Positions 9,884 to 18,316 of a stretch of DNA of 64,000 nucleotides are shown here, piece after piece. Position 1 is the first letter of the stretch; the number at the start of each line of letters is the position of its first letter. The notes under the pieces are model-generated. The model worked only from the letters and a program-made list of their open reading frames with translations. It had not been told where the DNA came from and did not search any database. Both the position numbers and the translations under genes were made by a program. Source of the DNA: Pseudomonas ekonensis (GTDB lineage: Bacteria; Pseudomonadota; Gammaproteobacteria; Pseudomonadales; Pseudomonadaceae); assembly GCF_019145435.1 (NCBI RefSeq), contig NZ_JAHSTS010000002.1, forward strand, positions 1,832,001 through 1,896,000. Reading direction: 5' to 3'.

Positions 9884-11491
9884 ATGACCGACCAGACTAC
9901 CCGCCTGCCGATCCGCCGCGCCTTGATCAGCGTTTCCGACAAGACCGGGATCCTCGAATTCGCCAGGGAGCTGGAAGCCCTGGGCGTGGAAATCCTTTCC
10001 ACCGGCGGGACCTTCAAGCTGCTGCAGGACAATGGCGTGTCCGCAGTGGAAGTCGCGGACTACACCGGTTTCGCCGAGATGATGGACGGCCGGGTGAAGA
10101 CCCTGCACCCGAAAATCCACGGCGGCATCCTCGGCCGTCGCGGCACCGACGACGCCATCATGAACGAGCACGGCATCAAGCCGATCGATCTGGTCGCGGT
10201 CAACCTCTACCCGTTCGAAGCCACCATCAGCAAGCCCGGCTGCGACCTGCCGACCGCCATCGAGAACATCGACATCGGCGGGCCGACCATGGTGCGTTCG
10301 GCGGCGAAAAACCATAAAGACGTCGCCATCGTGGTGAACGCCAGCGACTACGCCAACGTCCTGGAGAACCTCAAGGCCGGCGGCCTGACCTACGCCCAGC
10401 GCTTCGACCTGATGCTCAAGGCCTTCGAGCACACCGCCGCCTACGACGGCATGATCGCCAACTACATGGGCACCGTGAACCAGGCCAGCGACGTGCTGAG
10501 CACCGAAGGCCGCAGCGAATTCCCGCGCACCTTCAACAGCCAGTTCATCAAGGCCCAGGAAATGCGCTACGGCGAGAACCCGCACCAGAGCGCGGCGTTC
10601 TATGTGGAAGCCAAACCGGCCGAAGCCGGCATCGCCACCGCCACCCAGCTGCAAGGCAAGGAACTGTCGTACAACAACGTGGCCGACACCGACGCCGCGC
10701 TGGAATGCGTGAAGAGCTTCGTCAAGCCGGCCTGCGTCATCGTCAAGCACGCCAACCCGTGCGGCGTGGCCGTGAGCCCGGACGCCGAAGGCGGCATCCG
10801 CCAGGCCTATGAACTGGCCTACGCCACCGACACCGAGTCGGCGTTCGGCGGCATCATCGCCTTCAACCGCGAACTGGACGCCGAGACCGCCAAGGCCATC
10901 GTCGAGCGCCAGTTCGTCGAAGTGATCATTGCCCCGAGCGTCAGCGAAGAAGCCCGTGCCGTGGTGGCCGCCAAGGCCAACGTGCGCCTGCTGGCCTGCG
11001 GCGAGTGGTCGGCCGACCGCAGCCCGGCCTGGGACTACAAGCGCGTCAACGGCGGCCTGCTGGTGCAGAGCCGCGACATCGGCATGATCAGCGCCGACGA
11101 CCTGAAGGTCGTGACCAAGCGCGCGCCGACCGAGCAGGAAATCAACGACCTGATCTTCGCCTGGAAAGTGGCCAAGTTCGTCAAGTCCAACGCCATCGTC
11201 TACGCCAAGAACCGTCAGACCATCGGTGTCGGCGCCGGCCAGATGAGCCGCGTGAACTCCGCCCGCATCGCCGCGATCAAGGCCGAGCACGCCGGTCTGC
11301 AGGTCGCAGGTTCCGTGATGGCGTCCGATGCGTTCTTCCCGTTCCGCGACGGTCTGGACAACGCGGCCAAGGTCGGCATCACTGCGGTGATCCAGCCGGG
11401 TGGTTCGATGCGCGACAGCGAAGTGATCGCAGCGGCCGACGAGGCCGGCATCGCCATGGTCTTCACCGGCATGCGCCATTTCAGGCACTGA
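9884..11491 (+). CDS. purH: Bifunctional AICAR formyltransferase/IMP cyclohydrolase
   Basis: Last two steps of de novo IMP synthesis. The 535-residue protein has the N-terminal MGS-like cyclohydrolase domain ([48 protein letters not shown]) and the C-terminal AICAR transformylase with [15 protein letters not shown], the catalytic [10 protein letters not shown] motif and [16 protein letters not shown] 9884, after GGAAA, gives the family N-terminus [14 protein letters not shown]; in-frame TTG 9863 and ATG 9872 are alternatives. It is followed by purD, as in P. aeruginosa. Confidence 0.98.
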   Translation: MTDQTTRLPIRRALISVSDKTGILEFARELEALGVEILSTGGTFKLLQDNGVSAVEVADYTGFAEMMDGRVKTLHPKIHGGILGRRGTDDAIMNEHGIKPIDLVAVNLYPFEATISKPGCDLPTAIENIDIGGPTMVRSAAKNHKDVAIVVNASDYANVLENLKAGGLTYAQRFDLMLKAFEHTAAYDGMIANYMGTVNQASDVLSTEGRSEFPRTFNSQFIKAQEMRYGENPHQSAAFYVEAKPAEAGIATATQLQGKELSYNNVADTDAALECVKSFVKPACVIVKHANPCGVAVSPDAEGGIRQAYELAYATDTESAFGGIIAFNRELDAETAKAIVERQFVEVIIAPSVSEEARAVVAAKANVRLLACGEWSADRSPAWDYKRVNGGLLVQSRDIGMISADDLKVVTKRAPTEQEINDLIFAWKVAKFVKSNAIVYAKNRQTIGVGAGQMSRVNSARIAAIKAEHAGLQVAGSVMASDAFFPFRDGLDNAAKVGITAVIQPGGSMRDSEVIAAADEAGIAMVFTGMRHFRH

Positions 11492-11503
11492 GTGCAGTTC
11501 CAC

Positions 11504-11640
11504 GCTTCAAGCTGCAAGCTGCAAGGAAGAGCAGACGGGTGTCGCTCTTCCTTGCAGATGCAGCCTTTTCAATTCAGAGCCATAAGCTGTAATCGAGAGC
11601 CACGCATTCGCTCTTGCTTGCGGCTTGTAGCTAGCAGCTT
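11504..11640. repeat. Heptamer-type palindromic repeat between purH and purD
   Basis: GCTTCAAGCTGCAAGCTGCAAG leads into a perfect 13-bp stem (TGCAAGGAAGAGC at 11520-11532 with GCTCTTCCTTGCA at 11544-11556). A second part of related bases (GCTTGCGGCTTGTAGC) ends just before the purD ribosome site. The same CTGCAAG/GCTTGCN units recur at 50188-50275, 53655-53760 and 59862-59985. Confidence 0.7.
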
Positions 11641-11658
11641 CTCCGAAGGAGTCTTTCT

Positions 11659-12951
11659 TTGAACATTTTGATCATCGGCAGCGGTGGCCGTGAACACGCC
11701 CTGGCCTGGAAAGTGGCTCAGGATCCGCGCGTGCAGAAGGTTTTCGTGGCGCCGGGCAACGCCGGCACCGCCATTGAGGCCAAGTGCGAAAACGTCGCCA
11801 TCGACGTGCTGGCCCTGGAGCAACTGGCCGACTTCGCCGAGAAGAACGTTTCCCTGACCATCGTCGGCCCGGAAGTGCCGCTGGTGGCCGGCGTCGTCGA
11901 CCTGTTCCGCGCCCGTGGCCTGGACTGCTTCGGCCCGACCCAGGGCGCCGCGCAGCTCGAAGGCTCGAAGGCCTTCACCAAGGACTTCCTGGCCCGCCAC
12001 AAGATCCCGACCGCCGACTACCAGAACTTCACCGAGATCGAGCCGGCCCTGGCCTACCTGCGTGAAAAAGGCGCGCCGATCGTGATCAAGGCCGACGGCC
12101 TGGCCGCCGGCAAAGGCGTGATCGTCGCCATGACCCTGGCCGAAGCCGAAGACGCCGTGCGCGACATGCTCGCCGGCAACGCCTTCGGCGACGCCGGTTC
12201 GCGCGTGGTCATCGAGGAATTCCTCGACGGCGAGGAAGCCAGCTTCATCGTCATGGTCGACGGCAAGAACGTCCTGCCGATGGCCACCAGCCAGGACCAC
12301 AAGCGCGTCGGCGACGGCGACAGCGGCCCGAACACCGGCGGCATGGGCGCCTACTCCCCGGCCCCGGTGGTCACCGCCGATGTGCACCAGCGCGTGATGG
12401 ACCAGGTGATCTGGCCGACCGTGCGCGGCATGGCCGCCGAAGGCAACGTCTACACCGGCTTCCTGTACGCGGGGCTGATGATCGACAAGGCCGGCAACCC
12501 GAAGGTCATCGAGTTCAACTGCCGCTTCGGCGACCCGGAGACCCAACCGGTGATGCTGCGCCTGCAGTCGAGCCTGGTGCTGCTGGTCGAGGCCGCCCTG
12601 GCCCAGGCGCTGGACAAGGTCGAAGCGCAGTGGGATCCGCGCCCGAGCGTCGGCATCGTGCTGGCCGCCGGCGGCTATCCGGGCGACTACGCCAAGGGCG
12701 CCGCGATCAACGGCCTGGACGCTGCCGCCGCGCTGGAAGGCAAGGTTTTCCACGCCGGCACCGCGCAGAAGGACGGCCAGATCGTGACCGCCGGCGGCCG
12801 TGTGCTCTGCGCCACCGCCATGGGCGACAGCGTCGGCGCGGCCCAGCAGCAGGCCTACCGCCTGGCGGCGGCGATCGACTGGGAAGGCTGCTTCTACCGC
12901 AAGGACATCGGCTACCGCGCCATCGCCCGTGAGCGCGGCGAATCCCGCTGA
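11659..12951 (+). CDS. purD: Phosphoribosylamine-glycine ligase
   Basis: Second step of de novo purine synthesis, making GAR from phosphoribosylamine, glycine and ATP. The 430-residue ATP-grasp protein has MNILIIGSGGREHALAWK at the N-terminus, PIVIKADGLAAGKGVIVA, DHKRVGDGDSGPNTGGMGAY and VIEFNCRFGDPETQP. The start is TTG at 11659, eight bases after AAGGA; no in-frame ATG would preserve the Rossmann strand, so the rare start is well supported. Confidence 0.96.
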   Translation: MNILIIGSGGREHALAWKVAQDPRVQKVFVAPGNAGTAIEAKCENVAIDVLALEQLADFAEKNVSLTIVGPEVPLVAGVVDLFRARGLDCFGPTQGAAQLEGSKAFTKDFLARHKIPTADYQNFTEIEPALAYLREKGAPIVIKADGLAAGKGVIVAMTLAEAEDAVRDMLAGNAFGDAGSRVVIEEFLDGEEASFIVMVDGKNVLPMATSQDHKRVGDGDSGPNTGGMGAYSPAPVVTADVHQRVMDQVIWPTVRGMAAEGNVYTGFLYAGLMIDKAGNPKVIEFNCRFGDPETQPVMLRLQSSLVLLVEAALAQALDKVEAQWDPRPSVGIVLAAGGYPGDYAKGAAINGLDAAAALEGKVFHAGTAQKDGQIVTAGGRVLCATAMGDSVGAAQQQAYRLAAAIDWEGCFYRKDIGYRAIARERGESR

Positions 12952-12968
12952 TCCGTTGTCCGTGACGG

Positions 12969-12995
12969 CCGGTCGGGGGGCCATCCCCCGGCCGG
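12969..12995 (+). terminator. Hairpin after purD
   Basis: An 11-bp stem with one G-T pair (CCGGTCGGGGG with CCCCCGGCCGG) lies 18 bases after the purD stop, upstream of retS. It lacks a T run. Confidence 0.5.
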
Positions 12996-13053
12996 ACTGT
13001 TCCGACGCTGCGCATCGTTATATTCTGGCACCAACCTACGAAGGGATTTCGCC

Positions 13054-15831
13054 GTGCGCTGGCTCAGGATCGCCATAGGCTTCACCGTCACACTGTTGAC
13101 CCTGCTCTGCATGCTGCCGGCCCAGGCCGGACAAGGCAGTGGCTGGGCGGTATTGCTCGACGAACAGGGCAACCTGCAGCTGAGCGACATCCGCTCGCCC
13201 CGCTACACCAACCAATTCAGCCCCATCGACCTCGACCGCCTCACGGCGGCGGAGCCCGACGGCGCACTGTGGCTGCGTTTCAGGCTGGCCGCCGGCAAGC
13301 ACGAGCAAGTGCTGCGGATCTTCGCCCCTGACCTGTCGCACCTCAATCTCTACGTGCTGGACGGCGACACGCTGATCGACCAGCGCGAAAGCGGCACCGG
13401 CCAGCCCCAGGTCGACCGCCCCCTGCCCAGCAGCGACTTCCTGGTGCCGCTGCCCCAGCGCGACAAGCCCCTCGAGGTCTACGTGCGGCTGGTCTCCGAC
13501 CACCAGCTGCGCCCGCACATCACCCTGCAATCGGCGGTGATGTCGGCGGCCAACCAGAACCAGACCCTGCTCTACGGCCTGCTGTTCGGCTGCCTGGGCA
13601 TGCTGATCCTGCACAACCTGATCCGCTACGGCTATACCCGCTCGCGCAGTTGCCTGTGGCTGGCGGTCTGCGAGGGCCTGCTGGGGCTCAGCCTGTTGCT
13701 GCTGCTCAACCTCGCCGGGCCCTGGCTGCCTGACTGGCATGCGATCCAGACCCCGGGCGCCTATCTGGCCCTGCTGCTGACCGCCCCGGCCGGCCTGATG
13801 TTCGCCTTCCGCTTCTTCGCGCCGATCGGCCCGCACCCGCTCAACAAGCTGCTGCTGGCCGACATCTTGATCACCGTGATCTGCGGCCTGCTGCTGTTGT
13901 TCGTCAACACCCTGCCGCTGAACATCATCACCTATGCCCTGGTGGCCCTGGCCGGCCTGAGCATGCTGCTGGTCGGCGGCTACCACTGGCAGAAAGGCTA
14001 CCGCCCGGCCCGCCTGTTCGTCGCCGCCATGGTGGTGTTCAACATCGGCACGCTGATCATCCTGCCGGCCCTGCTGGGCCTGACCCTGGTCGCGCCGCAG
14101 GGCCTGATCATGACCCTGATGGGGTTCATCTGCATCAGCGGCCTGCTGATGAGCATCGCCCTGGGCGAGCGTCAGCGCAGCATCACCGAAAGCCGTTTCA
14201 GCATCAGCCGCGACCTGGCGGCGAGCAACGCCGAGATCAACGCCAAGGCCGAGTTCCTGGCCAAGATCAGCCACGAGATCCGCACGCCGATGAACGGCGT
14301 GCTGGGCATGACCGAACTGCTGCTGGGCACGCCGCTGTCGGTCAAGCAACGCGACTACGTGCAGACCATCCACAGCGCCGGCAACGAACTGCTGACCCTG
14401 ATCAACGAGATCCTCGACATCTCCCGCCTCGAGTCCGGGCAGATCGAACTCGACGACGTGCAGTTCGACCTCAACGCCCTGATCGAAGACTGCCTGAGCA
14501 TCTACCGCGCCAAGGCCGAACAGCAGAACGTCGAGCTGATCAGCTTCATCCAGCCCCAGGTGCCGCGGGTCATCAGCGGCGACCCGACCCGCCTGCGCCA
14601 GACCCTGCTGAGCCTCCTGGAAAACGCCCTGAAGAAGACCGACGAAGGCGAAGTGCTGATCGTCGTCGCCCTCGACGACCGCAGCGTCAAGCCGCGCCTG
14701 CGCATCGCCGTGCAGGACAGCGGCCAGCCGATGGAGCAGGAAGAGCGCGACGCGCTGCTGCACGCCGAACTGCACAGCAAGCACTTCCTGTCGGCCAACC
14801 GGCTGGGCGGCAACCTGGGGCTGGTGATCGCACGGCAACTGATCCGGCTCATGCAGGGCGAATTCGGCATCAAGAGCGGCGCCAACCAGGGCAGCACCCT
14901 GTGGCTGACCCTGCCGCTGGATCCGGACCGCCTCGAACATCCGACCTCCGACCTCGACAGCCCGCTGCAAGGCGCGCGGGTGCTGGTGGTGGACGACAAC
15001 GACACCTGCCGCAAAGTGCTGGTGCAGCAGTGCAGCGCCTGGGGCCTGAACGTCAGCGCCGTGCCGTCGGGCAAGGAGGCGCTGGCCCTGCTGCGCACCA
15101 AGGCGCACCTGCGCGACTACTTCGACGTGGTGCTGCTGGACCAGAACATGCCGGGCATGACCGGCATGCAGCTGGCGGCCAAGATCAAGGAAGACCCGAG
15201 CCTGAACCACGACATCCTGCTGATCATGCTCACCGGCATCAGCAATGCGCCGAGCAAGATCATCGCGCGCAATTCCGGGGTCAAGCGCATCCTGGCCAAG
15301 CCGGTGGCCGGCTACACCCTCAAGACCACCCTGGCCGACGAGCTGAACCAGCGCAACAAGGGCCAGACCGTGTTCCAGCCGCAGCCGGCCGTCCCCGGCG
15401 CGGCGGTCAAGGTGCCGAGCGACTTCCGCATCCTGGTGGCCGAAGACAACACGATCTCCACCAAGGTGATCCGCGGCATGCTCGGCAAGCTCAACCTGCA
15501 GCCGGACACCGCCAGCAACGGCGAGGAGGCCTTGCAGGCCATGAAGGCCCAGCGTTACGACCTGGTGCTGATGGACTGCGAAATGCCGATCCTCGACGGC
15601 TTCTCCGCCACCCAGCAGCTGCGGGCCTGGGAAGTCGGCAACCAACGCACCCGCACGCCGATCGTGGCCCTGACCGCGCACATCCTCGCCGAACACAAGG
15701 AACGCGCGCGGCAGGCCGGCATGGATGGCCACATGGCCAAGCCGGTGGAACTGTCGCAGTTGCGCGAACTGATCGAACACTGGGTGGCCCAGCGCGATCA
15801 GCAGAACCGCAACACCGTGCGAACGCTCTGA
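13054..15831 (+). CDS. retS: Hybrid sensor histidine kinase RetS
   Basis: Regulator that blocks GacS and so switches between acute and chronic (biofilm, RsmY/RsmZ) programmes. The 925-residue product has a signal peptide, a periplasmic 7TMR-DISMED2 domain (about 25-160), seven membrane helices (about 175-375), HisKA with His407 in KISHEIRTPMNG, a degenerate ATPase domain, and two receiver domains with Asp696 (VVLLDQNMPGMTG) and Asp841 (LVLMDCEMPILDGF). All three lie exactly 17 residues below the P. aeruginosa RetS positions I recall (424, 713, 858). The gene follows purD as PA4856 follows PA4855. GTG start after AAGGGA. The ATPase domain lacks a clean DxGxG box (QDSGQPMEQE). Confidence 0.95.
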   Translation: MRWLRIAIGFTVTLLTLLCMLPAQAGQGSGWAVLLDEQGNLQLSDIRSPRYTNQFSPIDLDRLTAAEPDGALWLRFRLAAGKHEQVLRIFAPDLSHLNLYVLDGDTLIDQRESGTGQPQVDRPLPSSDFLVPLPQRDKPLEVYVRLVSDHQLRPHITLQSAVMSAANQNQTLLYGLLFGCLGMLILHNLIRYGYTRSRSCLWLAVCEGLLGLSLLLLLNLAGPWLPDWHAIQTPGAYLALLLTAPAGLMFAFRFFAPIGPHPLNKLLLADILITVICGLLLLFVNTLPLNIITYALVALAGLSMLLVGGYHWQKGYRPARLFVAAMVVFNIGTLIILPALLGLTLVAPQGLIMTLMGFICISGLLMSIALGERQRSITESRFSISRDLAASNAEINAKAEFLAKISHEIRTPMNGVLGMTELLLGTPLSVKQRDYVQTIHSAGNELLTLINEILDISRLESGQIELDDVQFDLNALIEDCLSIYRAKAEQQNVELISFIQPQVPRVISGDPTRLRQTLLSLLENALKKTDEGEVLIVVALDDRSVKPRLRIAVQDSGQPMEQEERDALLHAELHSKHFLSANRLGGNLGLVIARQLIRLMQGEFGIKSGANQGSTLWLTLPLDPDRLEHPTSDLDSPLQGARVLVVDDNDTCRKVLVQQCSAWGLNVSAVPSGKEALALLRTKAHLRDYFDVVLLDQNMPGMTGMQLAAKIKEDPSLNHDILLIMLTGISNAPSKIIARNSGVKRILAKPVAGYTLKTTLADELNQRNKGQTVFQPQPAVPGAAVKVPSDFRILVAEDNTISTKVIRGMLGKLNLQPDTASNGEEALQAMKAQRYDLVLMDCEMPILDGFSATQQLRAWEVGNQRTRTPIVALTAHILAEHKERARQAGMDGHMAKPVELSQLRELIEHWVAQRDQQNRNTVRTL

Positions 15832-16548
15832 TCAACCGGCCGGTTCGCAGCGAACACTGTCCGGCTGGCTGAAGTCGATCGCCTTGATGAGGTCGACATG
15901 CGGTTCCAGCCGCTTGGCCAGCGTGTCACGAACGGGGTCGAACAGCGGCGCCGCCAGGTCCGCCTGAAAGAAGCGTTGCTCCAGCGGCCCGCGGAGCGAA
16001 TCCGCAGAGAAAGTCCGGGCGTACGGATTGCCTTCGGCGCCAGCCGCAGACGTCAGCGTCACGTAGGCGGCGCTCAAGCGAGGGCCGGGTTGCGCCACCA
16101 CCACCAGAAAACGATGCCGTTGATTTGCGTTAATCTGATCCGCCCCTTCGCAACTCGCCGGTTGCCGGATCCTCTCCTGAAGAAACGCGATGGCCGGATC
16201 CGTGACCGGCAACGCCGCGACGGCCTGCAGGATCGGCACCCAGTCCCCTGCCTCGGCCAGCGCCGGCCGCAGAACGCCGATCATCCCGTCCATCGCCTTG
16301 AACCCGATGCCCGGACCCGGCGTGACCGTGCTCCATTCCACTCTCCTTTGCAGCCATTGGCCCTTCAGAACTTGCTGCCAGATGGAATACCAATCATCCG
16401 GATCCGCCGTGAGCGGAAACTTCTTGTTGGCCGCCAACTGCGCAAACAAGACCGAATGTTGAACATCTTGTTTTTCCTGCTCATCCATTGCGCACGGAAA
16501 CAAAACAATGGCGCCTGAGTTGGCATAAGCCGAGTATTGCTCTTTCAT
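15832..16548 (-). CDS. Unknown protein, paralogue 1 of a local three-member family
   Basis: Function not recognised. The 238-residue product has no signal peptide or membrane helix. Its segment LFAQLAANKKFPL (residues 34-46), followed by a DDWYSIWQQV block, matches LFASLAANKKYPL and KEWYQTFLTV in the next gene, so the two are homologous over most of their length. A third relative lies at 30148-30798. Start: ATG 16548 with an excellent GGAGG eight bases upstream, inside the loop-side flank of a terminator hairpin. The stop abuts the stop of convergent retS with no spacer. Expression is either readthrough from the 17405 gene or from a local promoter. Confidence 0.8.
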   Translation of the reverse strand: MKEQYSAYANSGAIVLFPCAMDEQEKQDVQHSVLFAQLAANKKFPLTADPDDWYSIWQQVLKGQWLQRRVEWSTVTPGPGIGFKAMDGMIGVLRPALAEAGDWVPILQAVAALPVTDPAIAFLQERIRQPASCEGADQINANQRHRFLVVVAQPGPRLSAAYVTLTSAAGAEGNPYARTFSADSLRGPLEQRFFQADLAAPLFDPVRDTLAKRLEPHVDLIKAIDFSQPDSVRCEPAG

Positions 16549-16566
16549 CTTTGCCTCCTGCACATG

Positions 16567-16597
16567 AAAAAGTGGCGACCACTGTGTGGTCGCCACT
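16567..16597 (-). terminator. Intrinsic terminator/attenuator between paralogues 2 and 1
   Basis: A perfect 12-bp stem (AGTGGCGACCAC at 16571-16582, GTGGTCGCCACT at 16586-16597, loop TGT). Read on the minus strand it runs into TTTTTC. It begins 14 bases after the stop of the 16611-17405 gene and ends immediately before the ribosome site of the 16548 gene. Confidence 0.8.
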
Positions 16598-16610
16598 CGA
16601 TGACGTCAAA

Positions 16611-17405
16611 TCAGATGTCCCATTCGCTGATTTGCTTGACGGCACGGTCACCCAACTTGCCGGCGATAATGTCACGGGTCTTGCCGATGATGGCCGGCAC
16701 CATGGTCAGGCTGGATTCGCCCTTGTACAGGTCCACCGAACTGCTGTCCCAATTCACGAACAGCACCTTGGTCTGGTTGACCCGGTTGATGAAGCGCACC
16801 GCGCCCAGGGTCAGGATCACTTCCCGCCCCTCGGTCTCAAGGCAGGAACCCACCGCAAAACCGCCGTTGCCCTTGTTCTGGATGTTCTGGTCGAAGACCT
16901 GAAGCGGCTTGTCGGTGGCCTGCAGCGAAGCCATCGCATCGGTCGCCACCTTCAGCAGGAGCGCCGAGGTCGGCCCGGGCACCGCCGCAGCGGCCAGGGC
17001 GGAACCCAGGATGGTCAGCGCCAGTTGATCCATCTTGAAACTCTTTCCGGACGCCGAAGTGGAATCGTAGTACTTCTTCAGGATGATCCAGCCGGCGTCC
17101 TGCATGACGGTGAGGAAGGTCTGGTACCACTCTTTGCCCTGGCTTTCCAACGGGTACTTCTTGTTGGCGGCCAACGAGGCGAACAGATAGGTGTTCAGCA
17201 CATCCGAGCGGTTCTGTTCGGACATGCCCGACACGAACGCCAGAATGGCATCGCCCACGACAGAGGCACGGTCAGGCACTTCGATGTTGAAAGGCGTCAA
17301 CCCGTTGAGGCTGCGCGGGGCCAGGGTGATGTCCGACGGGGACACATCATAGGCATTCAGTCGCTCCAGGCGGTCGGCTACGGTCACAACAGTATTTGCA
17401 TTCAT
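16611..17405 (-). CDS. Unknown protein, paralogue 2 of a local three-member family
   Basis: Function not recognised. The 264-residue soluble protein has the shared block LFASLAANKKYPL (74-86), an amphipathic helical middle with Ala-rich SALAAAAVPGPTSALLL (136-151), and a C-terminal beta-rich part with GAVRFINRVNQTKVLFVNWD (201-220). The VRFI...N.T..LFW pattern in that part also occurs in the 30148-30798 protein. No secretion signal is visible. It lies upstream of paralogue 1 on the same strand, behind a very AT-rich leader. Confidence 0.8.
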   Translation of the reverse strand: MNANTVVTVADRLERLNAYDVSPSDITLAPRSLNGLTPFNIEVPDRASVVGDAILAFVSGMSEQNRSDVLNTYLFASLAANKKYPLESQGKEWYQTFLTVMQDAGWIILKKYYDSTSASGKSFKMDQLALTILGSALAAAAVPGPTSALLLKVATDAMASLQATDKPLQVFDQNIQNKGNGGFAVGSCLETEGREVILTLGAVRFINRVNQTKVLFVNWDSSSVDLYKGESSLTMVPAIIGKTRDIIAGKLGDRAVKQISEWDI

Positions 17406-17657
17406 CTTTTGTCTTCCCTATTTAATTAACCCGGCTCTTCCCGAACCGGCAGGACTAACTTACGAAACTCATCAAAACCCCACAAGCCAACAAATATTGC
17501 CAATAGATAACAATAAAAACTTACAACCGCCGAAAACCCTTAAATAGCGCATCAAACAATAAAAACAACTAACCGATAAACAAAATACCGAATGCGCCGA
17601 CAGACCGTCCGGCGCCTGATAGACTCCGCTCAACTTTCGCCGACGCGGGTTTCCATC
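17406..17657. other. AT-rich divergent intergenic region
   Basis: The 252 bases between the minus-strand unknown gene and marC are strikingly AT-rich from about 17460 to 17590 (runs such as CAATAAAAACTTACAA), in sharp contrast to the GC-rich surroundings. It must carry the promoter of the minus-strand pair and probably that of marC. Such tracts are typical MvaT/H-NS-type silencing targets in acquired DNA (inference). Confidence 0.5.
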
Positions 17658-18254
17658 ATGCTCCACGAGTTGTTCAGCGTTTACCTGAAGATGCTGGTGC
17701 TCTACAGCCCGTTCTTCGTGCTGTCCTGTTTCATCAGCCTGACCCGCGGCTATTCGCGCAAGGAACAGCGCCGGCTGGCGTGGAAGGTGGCGATCGCCAC
17801 GCTGGTCTCCAGCGTCCTGCTGTACCTGTTCGGGCGGGTGATCTTCGATGTGTTCGGCATCACCGTGGACGCGTTCCGCATCGGCGCCGGCAGCGTGCTG
17901 TTCATCTCGGCGCTGGGCATGGCCCAGGGCAAACCGGCGGTGCAGGCCGACAACGTGCAGCAGGACGTGACCATCGTGCCGCTGACCATTCCGCTGACCG
18001 TCGGCCCCGGCACCATCGGTGCGCTGCTGGTGATGGGCGTCAGCCAGCCGCACTGGGACGACAAGCTCACGGCGATCATGAGCATCGCCATGGCCAGCTT
18101 CACGGTCGGTGCGGTGCTGTACCTGTCGAACCGCATCGAGCGGATTCTCGGCGACCAGGGATTGCAGATCGTCAGCCGCCTGATGGGGCTGTTCGTCTGC
18201 GCGCTGGCGGCGCAGATCATCTTCACGGGGGTGAAGGGTTATCTGGTGCCTTGA
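17658..18254 (+). CDS. MarC family (UPF0056) inner-membrane protein
   Basis: Six-helix integral membrane protein of unknown transport role; despite the name, MarC is not established in multidrug resistance. The 198-residue product has family features: an N-terminal LHELFSVYLKMLVLYSPFFVLSCF helix, the polar loop before IPLTIPLTVGPGTIGALLV, and a last helix LMGLFVCALAAQIIFTGVKGYL. ATG 17658 puts the first helix at the N-terminus. Convergent with the toxin gene. Confidence 0.85.
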   Translation: MLHELFSVYLKMLVLYSPFFVLSCFISLTRGYSRKEQRRLAWKVAIATLVSSVLLYLFGRVIFDVFGITVDAFRIGAGSVLFISALGMAQGKPAVQADNVQQDVTIVPLTIPLTVGPGTIGALLVMGVSQPHWDDKLTAIMSIAMASFTVGAVLYLSNRIERILGDQGLQIVSRLMGLFVCALAAQIIFTGVKGYLVP

Positions 18255-18264
18255 GCCGGTCACG

Positions 18265-18299
18265 AAAAAAGCGCCGCAGGCCGGCAAGCCTGCGACGCC
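18265..18299 (-). terminator. Intrinsic terminator of the toxin gene
   Basis: GCGCCGCAGGC (18271-18281) pairs imperfectly with GCCTGCGACGC (18288-18298). On the minus strand the stem is followed by six T. It starts 18 bases beyond the toxin stop codon and can also serve convergent marC. Confidence 0.75.
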
Positions 18300-18316
18300 T
18301 TCCGGTCGGCGGGCCG

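Noticed and set aside
13036..15780. A 914-codon minus-strand open frame opposite retS
   Set aside because: Antisense shadow of RetS, whose domains and phospho-sites are all intact.
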